The notes: generated from the letters alone by a model not told the origin. Positions 16,279 to 25,391 are shown, counted from the stretch's first letter. The stretch is 64,000 nt of DNA from Burkholderia sp. OK233 (GCF_900230185.1 NZ_OCSR01000001.1:5208001-5272000), one strand, 5' to 3'. Translations and numbers: made by a program.

Positions 16279-19200
16279 ATTTCGGTCAATGGATGCAGAA
16301 GCACCGCCGTTCGCTGCTGTTCGTGATCGCGTTGCTGGCGATCGCGGGCGCGCTGACCGCGTTTCGTCTGCCGATCTCGCTGTTCCCGAACGTTGCGTTT
16401 CCACGCGCGGTGGTCTCGCTCGACGCGGGCGACCGGCCTGCCGAACAGATGGCCACGCTCGTCACAATGCCCGTCGAAGAAGCGTTGCGGCGCGTGCCGA
16501 ACGTACGCGACGTCGAATCGACCACGAGCCGCGGCTCGGCGGAAATCTCGATCAATTTCGACTGGGGCACCGACATGGCGCAAGCCACGTTGCAGGCCCA
16601 ATCGGCAATCAGCGAGATTCTCGCAACGCTCCCGCAAGGCACCTCGATGCAGGTGCGGCGCATGGACCCGACCGTGTTCCCGGTGCTCGCGTATAGCCTG
16701 ACGTCGAACCAGCAGTCGCTGTCGGCGCTGCGCGATCTCGCGCAGTTCCAGATGCGGCCATTGCTGTCGTCCGTGGAAGGCGTGGCGCGCGTCGAAGTGA
16801 CCGGTGGCGCGCAGGACGAATTCGAGGTCGCGATCGATCCGGCACGCCTCGCTGCCTACAAGGTCTCGCTCGCGGATGTCTCGAAAGCGATCGGCGCGAG
16901 CAACGTGCTGATGGCCACCGGCCGCATCGAGGACCACTACAAGTTGTATCTCGTGATTGCCAACACCACGATCACGCAACTCGACGAACTGCGCAGCGTG
17001 GTGGTGTCGGCCAACGGCGCGACGCAAATCCGCCTCGGCGACATCGCGACAGTCCGTCAGGGCGTCATGCCGCAATGGATGCGCGTCACCGCCGACGGCC
17101 AGGACGCCGTGCTGCTCAACGTCTTCCAGCAGCCGGGCGCGAACAGCGTGGCGATGGCCAAGGCGATCCGTGCGAAGCTCGCCGACTTTCAGCATCAGAT
17201 GCCGGCGGGCGTGCACCTCTCGAACTGGTACGATCAGAGCGAACTGGTGATCGCCTCGGCGACCAGCGTGCGCGACGCGATCATGATCGGCGTGGTGCTG
17301 GCCGCGTTCACGCTGTTTGCCTTCCTGCGCAACTGGAAGATCACCGCAATTGCGGTCGCGCTGGTGCCGGTCGTGATGGCCGCGACGATCCTGCTGCTCG
17401 ACGTGTTCGGCATGGGCTTCAACATCATGACGCTCGGCGGCATGGCGGCCGCGGTCGGCCTCGTGATCGACGATGCGATCGTGATGATCGAACACATCGT
17501 GCGACGCATGCGCGAAGGCGGCGCGCACAAGTTCCATGGCCGCGTGATGGCGGCGGCGCTCGAATTCACGCGGCCGCTTGCCGGGTCGTCGGCGGCGACG
17601 CTGATCATTTTCGTACCGCTCGCGTTTCTGTCGGGCGTGACGGGTGCGTTCTTCAAGGCGCTTTCGGTGACGATGGCAAGCGCCCTGTTCATTTCGTTTC
17701 TCGTCACCTGGCTCGCGGTGCCGATTCTGTGCGACCGCTGGCTGAAGCCGAAGGACGCCGAGGAACACAAGGAAACCCGCTTCGCTTCATGGATGAACCG
17801 GCGCTACGGTTTTCTGATCGAGCGCGTCACGGCACGCCCGGTTCTCGTGCTGCTCGGCCTGCTGCCGCTGATCGTGGTGGCTGCGTTCGCGTTCACGCGT
17901 GTGGGCAGCGGTTTCATGCCGAGCATGGACGAAGGCGGATTCGTGCTCGACTATCACACCGACCCGGGTACATCCGTGACGGAAACCGACCGGTTGATGA
18001 AGCAGATCGAGGGCATCATCCGCGCGAATCCGAACGTTGCAACTTACTCTCGCCGTACCGGCGCCGGTCTCGGCGGCGACCTGAACGAGCCCAACAAGGG
18101 AGACTTCTTCGTGCGGTTGAAATCGAGCGGCCGTGAGCCGATCGAAATGGTGATGGAAGAAATCCGTTCGAAGATCGAGACGCAGGTGCCGGGCGTGAAT
18201 ATCGAGCTCGCGCAATTGATGGAAGACCTGATCGGCGACCTGACCGCGGTGCCGCAGCCGGTCCAGATCAAGATCTACTCCGACGATCAGAACACGCTCG
18301 ACACCACCGCACGCAAAGTAGCCGCGCAGATCGGCAAGATTCAAGGCGTGGTCGACGTGAACGACGGTATCAACCCCGCGGGCGATGCGCTCGAATTGCA
18401 TATCCGGCCGGAAGCTGCGGCGGCCGAGGGTATGGACCCGCAGTCGATTGCGCAGGCCGTGTCCGACATGGTGGAAGGCAACGTTGCGACGCAATTCCAG
18501 ACCGGGCCGAAGACGGTGGGCGTGCGGGTGCGTGTAGCCGGCGCGCTGAAGCTAACCGATACGCAACTGGGACTGTTGCAAATTCGCGCACCGGACGGCC
18601 ATCTGTTCGCGCTGAACCGTGTTGCCGATCAGGTGACGGTGACTGGCCAGCCGGAGATCAGCCGCGACAATCTCAAGCGGATGGTGGCGGTGACGGCGCG
18701 TATCGATGGCCGCGATCTGGGCTCGACGATCGCCGACGTACAGAAGACGCTGAGCGACAAGAGCTTGTTGCCGACCGGCGTGTATTACGAACTGGGCGGT
18801 TTGTACCAGCAACAGCAGATTGCTTTCAAGGGTTTGTTGAGTGTGTTTGGTGCTGCGATTGCGTTGGTGTTTGGGTTGCTGCTGTTTCTGTACGAGCGCT
18901 TCCGCGTTGCGATGGCGGTGATGGCGATGCCGTTGCTGGCGGCCGGCGCGGTGTTTATTGGGTTGTGGATCACCGGTATCGAGTTGAACATCTCCGCGAT
19001 GATGGGGATGACGATGATTATCGGTATCGTGACTGAGGTGGCGATTTTTTATGTATCGGAGTTGCAGGGGTTGATACGGGATGAAGGTATTGAGGTTGAG
19101 GAGGCGCTGATCGCGGCTGGGCGGAATCGGTTGCGGCCGATTGCCATGACCACTATTGCAGCTATTTTGGCGCTGCTGCCGCTTGCTTTTGCCCTCGGGC

Positions 19201-19325
19201 AAGGGGCGGCTATGCAGCAGCCTTTGGCAGTTGCCATTATTTCTGGGTTGATTGTGCAGTTGCCGTTGGTTTTGTTGCTGTTGCCCGTCTTGTTGAAATT
19301 GTTGATGAGGGGGGAGGCTATTTAA
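16275..19325 (+). CDS. RND-family efflux transporter
   Basis: A 1016-residue inner-membrane pump with the twelve-helix RND layout. Helix 1 is near residues 12-30. Large periplasmic loops follow, with a central helix block (SVRDAIMIGVVLAAFTLFAF, then VGLVIDDAIVMIEHIVRRMREGG), where VIDDAIVMIE marks helix 4. The second half has a similar block (GMTMIIGIVTEVAIFYVSELQ). The paired Asp residues of helix 4 indicate proton-driven export. The sequence is closer to HAE/multidrug-like pumps than to CusA. Codon use changes sharply in the last 500 bp: it becomes G+T-rich, with many TTG and GGG codons, just before the repeat island. No frameshift is seen. Confidence 0.93.
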   Translation: MNFGQWMQKHRRSLLFVIALLAIAGALTAFRLPISLFPNVAFPRAVVSLDAGDRPAEQMATLVTMPVEEALRRVPNVRDVESTTSRGSAEISINFDWGTDMAQATLQAQSAISEILATLPQGTSMQVRRMDPTVFPVLAYSLTSNQQSLSALRDLAQFQMRPLLSSVEGVARVEVTGGAQDEFEVAIDPARLAAYKVSLADVSKAIGASNVLMATGRIEDHYKLYLVIANTTITQLDELRSVVVSANGATQIRLGDIATVRQGVMPQWMRVTADGQDAVLLNVFQQPGANSVAMAKAIRAKLADFQHQMPAGVHLSNWYDQSELVIASATSVRDAIMIGVVLAAFTLFAFLRNWKITAIAVALVPVVMAATILLLDVFGMGFNIMTLGGMAAAVGLVIDDAIVMIEHIVRRMREGGAHKFHGRVMAAALEFTRPLAGSSAATLIIFVPLAFLSGVTGAFFKALSVTMASALFISFLVTWLAVPILCDRWLKPKDAEEHKETRFASWMNRRYGFLIERVTARPVLVLLGLLPLIVVAAFAFTRVGSGFMPSMDEGGFVLDYHTDPGTSVTETDRLMKQIEGIIRANPNVATYSRRTGAGLGGDLNEPNKGDFFVRLKSSGREPIEMVMEEIRSKIETQVPGVNIELAQLMEDLIGDLTAVPQPVQIKIYSDDQNTLDTTARKVAAQIGKIQGVVDVNDGINPAGDALELHIRPEAAAAEGMDPQSIAQAVSDMVEGNVATQFQTGPKTVGVRVRVAGALKLTDTQLGLLQIRAPDGHLFALNRVADQVTVTGQPEISRDNLKRMVAVTARIDGRDLGSTIADVQKTLSDKSLLPTGVYYELGGLYQQQQIAFKGLLSVFGAAIALVFGLLLFLYERFRVAMAVMAMPLLAAGAVFIGLWITGIELNISAMMGMTMIIGIVTEVAIFYVSELQGLIRDEGIEVEEALIAAGRNRLRPIAMTTIAAILALLPLAFALGQGAAMQQPLAVAIISGLIVQLPLVLLLLPVLLKLLMRGEAI

Positions 19326-19334
19326 TATTGGCGG

Positions 19335-19528
19335 TTTTTTGCCTGTGCGGCGCTTTTGTCCGTGTTCTTATGGCTTTGGCCTTTCCTTGAATTGTTAGTG
19401 GTCTATTAGCGTTCCCCCTGTGCGGGGCGACACCTACTTTTCTTTGCCTGCCGCAAAGAAAAGTAGGCAAAAGAAAGCGGCTCAAACCGCTCATGCTAAG
19501 CGGGAACCGTGGCCTGCAAATGGTAGTG
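19335..19528. repeat. Dispersed inverted repeat, left copy (intact)
   Basis: About 190 bp that recur in inverted orientation at 19841-22581. The outer 130 bp are nearly identical; the last 20 bp diverge. The core at 19433-19467 is a 15-bp perfect palindrome (CCTACTTTTCTTTGC, loop CTGCC). It can form a strong hairpin and may act as a terminator for the RND operon. Similar sequences recur across Burkholderia genomes to my knowledge. Apparent short reading frames through it are not genes. Confidence 0.85.
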
Positions 19529-19840
19529 GTGCATCTGGAATCTGTGTTCGTGCACCTGCATATGCCAGTGACAAGGGAGTCATACTTCCGGCGGCGCTGC
19601 GCGCGCCGAAGAGCAGTTCTTAAAACCATTCGCTACATTCTGACGCTCCCGCCTCGTCACCGGGTTTCCGGGGCGAGTATAGCGGCGCCTCGCCGAGGCG
19701 AAGCCGACGGCCCCCGCTACGCCAACCGAAGCCCCTGGTTTCCCATGCAGGCCCGTCCGCGACGCACGCAGTGCGGAGTGGGAGCTGATGACACCTTTGT
19801 CACTGACGCCGGAAGGTGCGAGGGCTCGGATTCCACGGAG
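19529..19840. other. Spacer between inverted repeat copies
   Basis: 312 bp with no convincing reading frame, RNA gene or promoter. It contains GCGC-rich stretches and short palindromes (around 19590-19610 and 19680-19700). It may be part of the dispersed repeat unit itself, since the two arms face each other across it. Confidence 0.4.
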
Positions 19841-19980
19841 CCACTACCCGTTGCAAACCACGGTGCCCGCTTAGCATGAGCGGTTTGAGCCGCTTTCTTT
19901 TGCCTACTTTTCTTTGCGGCAGGTGTATAGACCGGAGACATGGTTGACAGACGTGCGGGGACATCATTGACACTTTATGG

Positions 19981-20552
19981 TCAGTGATTTTCGCTCCTCA
20001 GGTCAAGGGTGAGGATGCGATGATGGGCAAACCAGAATTCAAATACGCCGTCTTCGCCCAGCTTTGCGCGTGCCGCAACCGGCAGCCCATAAAGTGCTTT
20101 CGAGACCCTAAGGTGCTGTCCCTCAAAGCGTAGCTGACCATTCGCTTTGACCCGCAGTACCACGTCATCCGGGCCGTACTCCGGCTCCTGCAGGGTCGAT
20201 GGATACGCCCGGGGGCTGGGCCGGTAACGGCTGATCGGCGTGTCCATGCCGATCGCCTCATGCGGGCGCTCGCAGTTATATACGGTGCGCCAGCGGTCCA
20301 GTTCCTGTTGCACGTGCTGCTGGGTGGCGAAGCTTCGTCCGTTCAGTACTTCAGCCTTCAGCGTACGGTGAAACCGTTCGTCCTTGCCGTTGGTCTGCGG
20401 GTGGTAAGGCCGGCTGTAACTGATGCGGATACCCAGCTGGATCAGCCAGACGGCCAGCTCGGTGAGCTGCCCCGGACTGCCAGGTGAACCCCACGGCGAG
20501 CCGTTATCGGTATTGATGCGTAACGGCAGGCCATAGTGCCCAAACGCCTCCC
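19981..20552 (-). pseudogene. IS481-like transposase, C-terminal part
   Basis: Encodes the second half of an rve-type DDE transposase, beginning REAFGHYGLPLRINTDNGSPW. It carries the second catalytic Asp (NTDNGSPW) and the Glu in NGKDERFHRTLK. A C-terminal DNA-binding part follows (YGPDDVVLRVKANGQLRF). It joins in frame to the N-terminal part at 21824-22358 once the IS3 insertion and one GTA are removed, so loss of function is due only to that insertion. Confidence 0.9.
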
Positions 20553-20588
20553 GTATGAGGTCGGTCGGAATCCGTGGACGCCAACGGG

Positions 20589-21464
20589 TTAAGCAGCGAT
20601 TTTGTTCAAATGGAATCGCTGCGTGAAAGCAGCAGGCGACAGATAGTTGAGCCGCTCCTGCGTTCGTTGCCGGTTGTAAAAGATTTCGATGTATTCCGTG
20701 ATTTCTTTCTGGGCTTGTGCGCGGGTTGCGAACTTTCGATGATAGACAAGCTCATTCTTCAGTGAGCCCCAAAACGATTCGATCGGTGCATTATCGAAGC
20801 AATTTCCCCGTCTGCTCATTGATGCCTCCATGCCGAACTGTTTGACGAGCTTTTGGTATGCGTGAGCGCAGTACTGGCTGCCGCGGTCCGTGTGGTGAAT
20901 AAGGCCGGCCGGTGGTCGGTGTGCCGCGACAGCACGGAATAGAGCCTGCATTACAAGCTGTTTTGTCATACGCTCGCTCATCGCGTAGCCGACTAGCTCC
21001 CCGCTAAACAGATCCTTGAGGCCAGCCAGATAAAGCCATCCCTCATCGGTCGCAATATAGGTGATGTCGCCGCACCACGCCTGGTTCGGTTCACTCGCAC
21101 TAAAATCTTGGTCCAGTATATTCGGTGCGACTGGCAGGTTGTGCGTCGAATTTGTTGTCGCCTTGAACTTGCGTTTTTGCTTGCAGCGAAGGCCGAGCTT
21201 CGTGCGCAAACGCTTGATGCGGTGAACACCGATCTGGACGCCGCGACCAGCCAACTCTTTCTGTAGCCGTTCCGGACCAAAGGTCTCTCGGGTACGCTCG
21301 TGAGCGGCACGAACTTGCGCTTCGTATCGGGGCTCTTGCTGAGCGCGCATCGAGGGAGGCCGTTTGCGCCATGCATAGTAGCCGCTTGTGGACACACCCA
21401 GGAACCGGCACATTGGAGGCACTGGATATTGCTGTCGCATCTGTTCAATTATGCCGTACCTCAC
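20589..21464 (-). CDS. IS3-family transposase OrfB (DDE integrase)
   Basis: A 291-residue catalytic part with the helix-turn-helix-like HTH_21 region (ETFGPERLQKELAGRG) and an rve domain. The DDE residues are Asp in WCGDITYIA, Asp in HHTDRGSQY and Glu in NAPIESFWGSLKNE. It can start from a GTG at 21464 that overlaps the orfA stop. More likely it is made as the OrfAB fusion by -1 frameshifting. The C terminus LNYLSPAAF is typical of the family. Confidence 0.95.
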   Translation of the reverse strand: MRYGIIEQMRQQYPVPPMCRFLGVSTSGYYAWRKRPPSMRAQQEPRYEAQVRAAHERTRETFGPERLQKELAGRGVQIGVHRIKRLRTKLGLRCKQKRKFKATTNSTHNLPVAPNILDQDFSASEPNQAWCGDITYIATDEGWLYLAGLKDLFSGELVGYAMSERMTKQLVMQALFRAVAAHRPPAGLIHHTDRGSQYCAHAYQKLVKQFGMEASMSRRGNCFDNAPIESFWGSLKNELVYHRKFATRAQAQKEITEYIEIFYNRQRTQERLNYLSPAAFTQRFHLNKIAA

Positions 21465-21763
21465 CGCGACTCCCTCGCAAAGTACGTCGCGAACTTTTTT
21501 AACAGATCGCGCTCCATCTTTACTTCGGCCAATTCCCGCTTGACCCGCCCCAGCTCGGCCTCGACCTCTGTCAGAGGCCTCTGATACTGTCCAACGTTCT
21601 CCAGCTTGCCGGCCTTTGCGGCACGAACCCAGTTTGCCAACGTCTTCATCGAAATCGACAATCGACGCGCGGCTTCGGACACGCCGACGCCATCGATCAT
21701 TGCCAGCTTTACCGCCTCTTCACGAAATTCCTTCGTGTACACAGCCTTGGGGATTCGGTTCAT
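21461..21763 (-). CDS. IS3-family transposase OrfA
   Basis: A 100-residue protein with an N-terminal helix-turn-helix (FREEAVKLAMIDGVGVSEAARRL) and a C-terminal leucine-zipper-like helix (LTEVEAELGRVKRELAEVKMERDLLKK). It binds the IS ends and multimerises. The ATG at 21763 follows GGAGG; an in-frame ATG 12 bases upstream is less well placed. The A6G slippery sequence near its 3' end allows fusion to OrfB. Confidence 0.93.
   Translation of the reverse strand: MNRIPKAVYTKEFREEAVKLAMIDGVGVSEAARRLSISMKTLANWVRAAKAGKLENVGQYQRPLTEVEAELGRVKRELAEVKMERDLLKKFATYFARESR
21494..21500 (-). promoter_or_regulatory. Programmed -1 frameshift site (A6G)
   Basis: On the coding strand the sequence is AAAAAAG in the frame A-AAA-AAG, 11 codons before the orfA stop. 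A -1 shift here continues in the orfB frame through the overlap. This matches the usual IS3 mechanism for making OrfAB. Confidence 0.8.
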
Positions 21764-21823
21764 CAATGCCTCCATTCCTCAATTTTACGGAATGTTGGCG
21801 TCCACTTTTTTCAACCGACCTCA

Positions 21824-22358
21824 GTAATCCCGCCTGCACGGTAGCGGTATCGGTGGGCCCACAGGCGCGTAGCAGGATGCTGAAGCGCGAGTGGTCGTCG
21901 AGCACCGTCAGGGGACTGCACCGCTCCTTCTGGAGGGTCTCGAAGTGCCCCTTGAAGTCCATCTGCCAGAGTACGTTGGGCTGCTCGTGCTCAAAGCGCT
22001 TCCAGGGTTGGCTCATCGCTGAATCGGCCGGCAGGATCAGGTTGTGCCGGTGCAGGATGTCGGTCACGGTGCTGGCCTGTGGCACCGCCTCAAAGCCCAG
22101 ATCCCGCAGGCGCCGGCTGATCTTGCGTCCGCCCCAACGCGGATGGGCCTGGCGCAGCCGCACGACTTCCTGCTCCATGGCAGCGGGGGTCTTCGAGGGA
22201 CTGCTGGCAGGGCGCCGGGATCGATCGGACAGCGCGTTCTCGCCGCGATCAAGCCATTTGTAGCCGGTCTGCCGGCTGATGTTAAAGCGCTGGCACAGCT
22301 CAGTCATCGTCAGCGTGTCCTGACTGGCCAGATGAACAAATTCCTGTCGGAGGCTCAT
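21824..22358 (-). pseudogene. IS481-like transposase, N-terminal part
   Basis: Starts at ATG 22358 (MSLRQEFVHLASQDTLTMTE) and has a helix-turn-helix (LCQRFNISRQTGYKWLDRG). It also has the first catalytic Asp of the rve domain (VLWQMDFKGHFE) and the LTVLDDHSRF motif. It breaks after TATVQAGL at the GTA duplication, where the IS3 element begins. An upstream in-frame ATG at 22382 is possible but lacks support. Confidence 0.9.
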
Positions 22359-22582
22359 GGTGTCTCTTGCGTTCCAGGGCATGGTCGGGACCGGGCGTTT
22401 TAATACCCGGAAGTGTCAACCATGTCCCCGCACACCTGTCAGCTATGTCTCCGGTCTATACACGGCAGGCAAAGAAAAGTAGGTGTCGCCCCGCACAGGG
22501 GGAACGCTAATAGACCACTAACAATTCAAGGAAAGGCCAAAGCCATAAGAACACGGACAAAAGCGCCGCACAGGCAAAAAAA

Positions 22583-23407
22583 TCAAACTCTTAACACATC
22601 TCCAAATCCACCCACCCGAACCCCCAAATGCCGAACCGCATCAGCGACTCTAGGCGACAAGAGCGCCTGCAACTCATCGGTGTGCCGATAATCCCGCATC
22701 CCATCACTCAAAACCCGATCACCGGCAAACGCAGGATGACAATAAATCTCCCCCACCCCATCCGGCAAATCGGCAAGCGCGGCAAGCCACGCCACCTCAT
22801 CCATCCGCCCACTATTAGCAATCCCAACAACATAATCGTTGTGCGCGATCCCAGCCCGATCCAACCTCGCCCGCACCCATGATATCCACGGCCGCAACCA
22901 TAGCGGCGTACCAACCTCGAACGGCAAACGCATCGCCCGCATCCCGTACTCGCGGCCAATCTCCAGAATCAACCCAAGCACCGTCGGATGCAAATGAAAA
23001 TGCTTGTGCGTGTTGACGTGATCGAGCATCAACCCCGTCCTCGCAAAAGCTTCGAACTGCGCGCGAATCTCTCGCGCCAGCTGTCTGCGAACGTGCGGCA
23101 AAAAGAAAAACCGAACCCCGTCCCGCACCATGTTGTCGCCAAAGCGGCCATGCTCGTCGAGCAATGCGGCAATCCCCGCGCGCGGCGTAACCGCGTCGCC
23201 GTCGGCCAGCACCAGATGCAAACCGACCCGCAACCCCGGGAGTTCGCGAGCACGCGCCACCGCATCGGCCGCGGCAGGCGCGCCGATCATCAAGCTCGCG
23301 GCCGTCAACACGCCGTGCCGGTGCGCCTGCTCGACCGCCAGATTCACCCGCGGATGCAGACCGAAATCGTCGGCAGTGACGATCAGGCCGCGTGGCTCAG
23401 CCGCCAT
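22583..23407 (-). CDS. hpnK: Hopanoid biosynthesis protein HpnK (YdjC-type deacetylase)
   Basis: A 274-residue protein of the YdjC/ChbG carbohydrate deacetylase family. The metal and catalytic motifs are visible: TADDFGLHPRVN (DD), GLHLVLADGD (H) and HVNTHKHFHLHP (two His). In Burkholderia HpnK removes the acetyl group from N-acetylglucosaminyl-bacteriohopanetetrol, the step after HpnI. The ATG at 23407 overlaps the upstream glycosyltransferase by 11 bp. The last 300 bp of the gene are strongly G+T-rich on the coding strand, mirroring the RND gene on the other side of the repeat island. The reading frame stays intact to the stop. Confidence 0.9.
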   Translation of the reverse strand: MAAEPRGLIVTADDFGLHPRVNLAVEQAHRHGVLTAASLMIGAPAAADAVARARELPGLRVGLHLVLADGDAVTPRAGIAALLDEHGRFGDNMVRDGVRFFFLPHVRRQLAREIRAQFEAFARTGLMLDHVNTHKHFHLHPTVLGLILEIGREYGMRAMRLPFEVGTPLWLRPWISWVRARLDRAGIAHNDYVVGIANSGRMDEVAWLAALADLPDGVGEIYCHPAFAGDRVLSDGMRDYRHTDELQALLSPRVADAVRHLGVRVGGFGDVLRV

Positions 23408-24686
23408 CCGAAGTCTCCATGACATCCATCACACCCAATGCCTTCGCGCGCGTCGTCGACGCGGAGGCCTCAACCGGCACGCGTGCGCCGCGCCACACCA
23501 CGTGCGAGCCGAATGCGCCCGCGAGCCATTGCAATGCCAGCAAAGTATCGCGCAACGGCACGAGCGGCAAGTCGCGCCAGAAAGTACGTTTGTGACGCGC
23601 GGCACGCAGATGCAACAGCATACGCGCGGCAAAACCGGCCGCCGTGCAGGCGCCGCTCGCCAGCGCCGCCCACAGGTGCAGGCCGCCGGACGGACCGTTC
23701 GCGAGACTGGCGGTGAGCCACGCGCCGGCCACGAGCCACGGCGTCGGAAACGTGATGAACAGAAACGCAAAACCAAGCGTATTCACCGAGCGGATCGTGC
23801 GCAACCAGCGCGTCTCGCGTTGCCACAACGCGAAAAAAGTCGGCTCGATGACATCGGTGGCGACCATCACGCGCGAAAGCACCGTACGAAGCCCGAGCGC
23901 GCGCGCGTGTTCGGCAAGCCAGTAATCGTCCGCGAGACAGTTTTTCAGCGCATCGAAACCGCCGATGCGCTCAAGCGTCGCGCGGCGTAAGGCAAGCGTG
24001 GCGCCGAATCCGAAGCGGCGCGACCCGGCCGCATGCGCGACCCGCACCGACGGCGCGAACCACTCGTTGATGAATAGCGCGCCGACCCGCGGCCAGAAAC
24101 CGCCGACGCCTTGCGCCACGTAGAGACAGGTCACCACCCCCACACCCGGATCGGCGAGCGGCGCCGCCACGGTGTCGAGATAATCGGCTTCGACTGCGAT
24201 GTCGCTATCCGCAATCACGATCACGTCATGGCGCGCCCGCTCCGCCATGTTGATCAGATTGCTGACCTTGAGATTGCTGCCGTGCACGCGCGTGTCGATC
24301 GCCAGTTCGATGTCGTGCATCGGATAGGCGGCCTGCAAACGGCGCACCACGGCGATGGCGGGATCGTCCGGCGAAGAGACCCCGAGCACGAGTTGGAAAT
24401 GCCCGTGGCGCTGGTCGCAGAAGGTTCTGAGATTCTCGTAGAGACGCGGTTCGGCACCGCACAGCGGTTTGAGCACGCTGACGCCGACATGCGTGAAAGG
24501 AGGCAGAGGATGCGAAGCCCGGGCGGCAGCATTCGCGGCGGTCGGGACGCTAGTAACCCTCGCGCGTCCCCCAGGGCGCACCGCGAAGAACGGCATCGCC
24601 ACCGCTGCCAGCATCGCGTAGAGCGACGCGGAAACGCAGCCAGATAACAGGATCCACTGGTATGCCGTCAATGCGTGCGCCGCCAT
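23397..24686 (-). CDS. HpnI-like hopanoid glycosyltransferase (GT2/GT21 type)
   Basis: A 429-residue membrane glycosyltransferase. An N-terminal helix spans residues 10-33. The catalytic domain has VSVLKPLCGAEPRLYENL, IADSDIAVEADYL (DxD-like), CLADDYWLAEHARALG, and an R-x-x-R-W-type motif in RETRWLRTIRSVN. C-terminal helices follow. It resembles ceramide glucosyltransferases and HpnI. Its 11-bp overlap with hpnK suggests they act together. A second homologue sits beside hpnJ at 28591-29775, so which of the two adds GlcNAc to bacteriohopanetetrol cannot be decided here. The two differ enough to be old paralogues. Confidence 0.85.
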   Translation of the reverse strand: MAAHALTAYQWILLSGCVSASLYAMLAAVAMPFFAVRPGGRARVTSVPTAANAAARASHPLPPFTHVGVSVLKPLCGAEPRLYENLRTFCDQRHGHFQLVLGVSSPDDPAIAVVRRLQAAYPMHDIELAIDTRVHGSNLKVSNLINMAERARHDVIVIADSDIAVEADYLDTVAAPLADPGVGVVTCLYVAQGVGGFWPRVGALFINEWFAPSVRVAHAAGSRRFGFGATLALRRATLERIGGFDALKNCLADDYWLAEHARALGLRTVLSRVMVATDVIEPTFFALWQRETRWLRTIRSVNTLGFAFLFITFPTPWLVAGAWLTASLANGPSGGLHLWAALASGACTAAGFAARMLLHLRAARHKRTFWRDLPLVPLRDTLLALQWLAGAFGSHVVWRGARVPVEASASTTRAKALGVMDVMETSDGG

Positions 24687-24698
24687 CGTCTGTTGCCG

Positions 24699-25040
24699 TC
24701 AGTGCCCGGCCAGCACGAACGGTTTGCCCGTACAGCGCAGATGAAGAACGACGAACCAGCGCCGCGGACAATCCGCTTCGATCAACACGGGCCGGCCGGT
24801 AGACGTTGCGTAGTGGCCCTGGATGGCGAGCTCGAAAGCGGCCTGCGCGAATTGGCGCATCACGATGACGCCACTCACGATCAGCGCGAGGGCAAGAAGC
24901 TGAAACCCCGTGGAACTGAAGACCTGCTGGGAAACCGGCAGAACCAGCAATGCCAGCAACGCAAGCGCTTCGGTACCCATGGCCGTGAGCGAAGCCGCCA
25001 TTAGATGGGCTCGCAGCATGTCGGTGGTGACTGGCTTCAT
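24699..25040 (-). CDS. Small hypothetical membrane protein
   Basis: 113 residues with two likely helices (ALALLALLVLPVSQQVF and LLALALIVSGVIVM) and a C-terminal polar part (ADCPRRWFVVLHLRC). It is 12 bp upstream of the HpnI-like gene and on the same strand, so probably in the same transcript. No family is recognised. The ATG at 25040 is chosen because the frame upstream of it is low in hydrophobic or conserved character. Confidence 0.55.
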   Translation of the reverse strand: MKPVTTDMLRAHLMAASLTAMGTEALALLALLVLPVSQQVFSSTGFQLLALALIVSGVIVMRQFAQAAFELAIQGHYATSTGRPVLIEADCPRRWFVVLHLRCTGKPFVLAGH

Positions 25041-25253
25041 GGCGTGGTCTCGTGGCCTGAAGGAACGCACGGCGACATGCAGTGGCGCGATTGACCGGCA
25101 CAAGCGCCGGCAAAGCGCACCGGTCGAAGCGCCGACCGTACATTCCATCGATGTGCTTACGATTAAGTTGCGATGATCTGACAACACGACGTAATCTCGC
25201 GCGCTCATGTGGCCACGCGACAGTAACCTGCTGAGGGGCGATAGTAGCGATTC

Positions 25254-25276
25254 AAGCTGAAGGAAACCTTAAGGAA
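25254..25276. promoter_or_regulatory. Putative response-regulator box, identical to the one before hpnJ
   Basis: The 23-bp sequence begins AAGCTGAAGG and ends AACCTTAAGGAA. It is identical at 31309-31331. Read on the minus strand it gives CTTAAGGTTTC then CTTC, two half-sites 11 bp apart. It lies 116 bp before the response-regulator gene at 25392, so autoregulation is likely. Confidence 0.6.
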
Positions 25277-25391
25277 GAATCAGGTATAAAGCGTGCAATG
25301 ACCATGATCGTTACACTTCGGGTGTGTGACTAGGCGCTTGCTTAAAAAATGTCGCCGCTATGCAATAGACATCGAACGGAATCTCATACCC

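Larger units (their letters stand above)
20556..21823 (-). mobile_element. IS3-family insertion sequence, complete
   Basis: 1268 bp with termini TGAGGTCGGT and ACCGACCTCA (perfect 10-bp inverted repeats with TG...CA ends). A second inverted match GTGGACGCCAAC lies 8 bp further inside. The 3-bp target GTA is duplicated at 20553-20555 and 21824-21826. It holds orfA and orfB with an A6G slippery site. All parts look intact, so the element may still be active. Confidence 0.93.
19924..22462 (-). mobile_element. IS481-family-like element, interrupted
   Basis: The termini begin TGTATAGACCGGAGACAT and end with its imperfect reverse complement. The inverted repeats run to about 50 bp. A 7-bp target duplication CGGCAGG flanks the element. 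Without the nested IS3 element and one copy of its GTA duplication, it is 1268 bp and carries one transposase gene of 368 codons. The host site is the loop of a palindromic repeat. The transposase is inactivated by the nested insertion. Confidence 0.88.
19841..22581. repeat. Dispersed inverted repeat, right copy, split by an IS481-like element
   Basis: The right copy of the repeat lies in two blocks: 19841-19923 and 22463-22581 (19917-19923 is the other copy of the target duplication). Joined without the insertion they match the left copy in reverse complement. The break lies exactly at the centre of the CCTACTTTTCTTTG palindrome. The 7-bp sequence CGGCAGG is duplicated at 19917-19923 and 22463-22469. 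Confidence 0.85.

Noticed and set aside
16224..17768. A 514-codon minus-strand frame opposite the RND gene
   Set aside because: Antisense shadow of a clear transporter gene, with abnormal His/Arg composition.
19420..19623. Short frames in the inverted repeats that translate alike in both copies
   Set aside because: The likeness comes from the DNA repeat; no start signals and no protein-like character.
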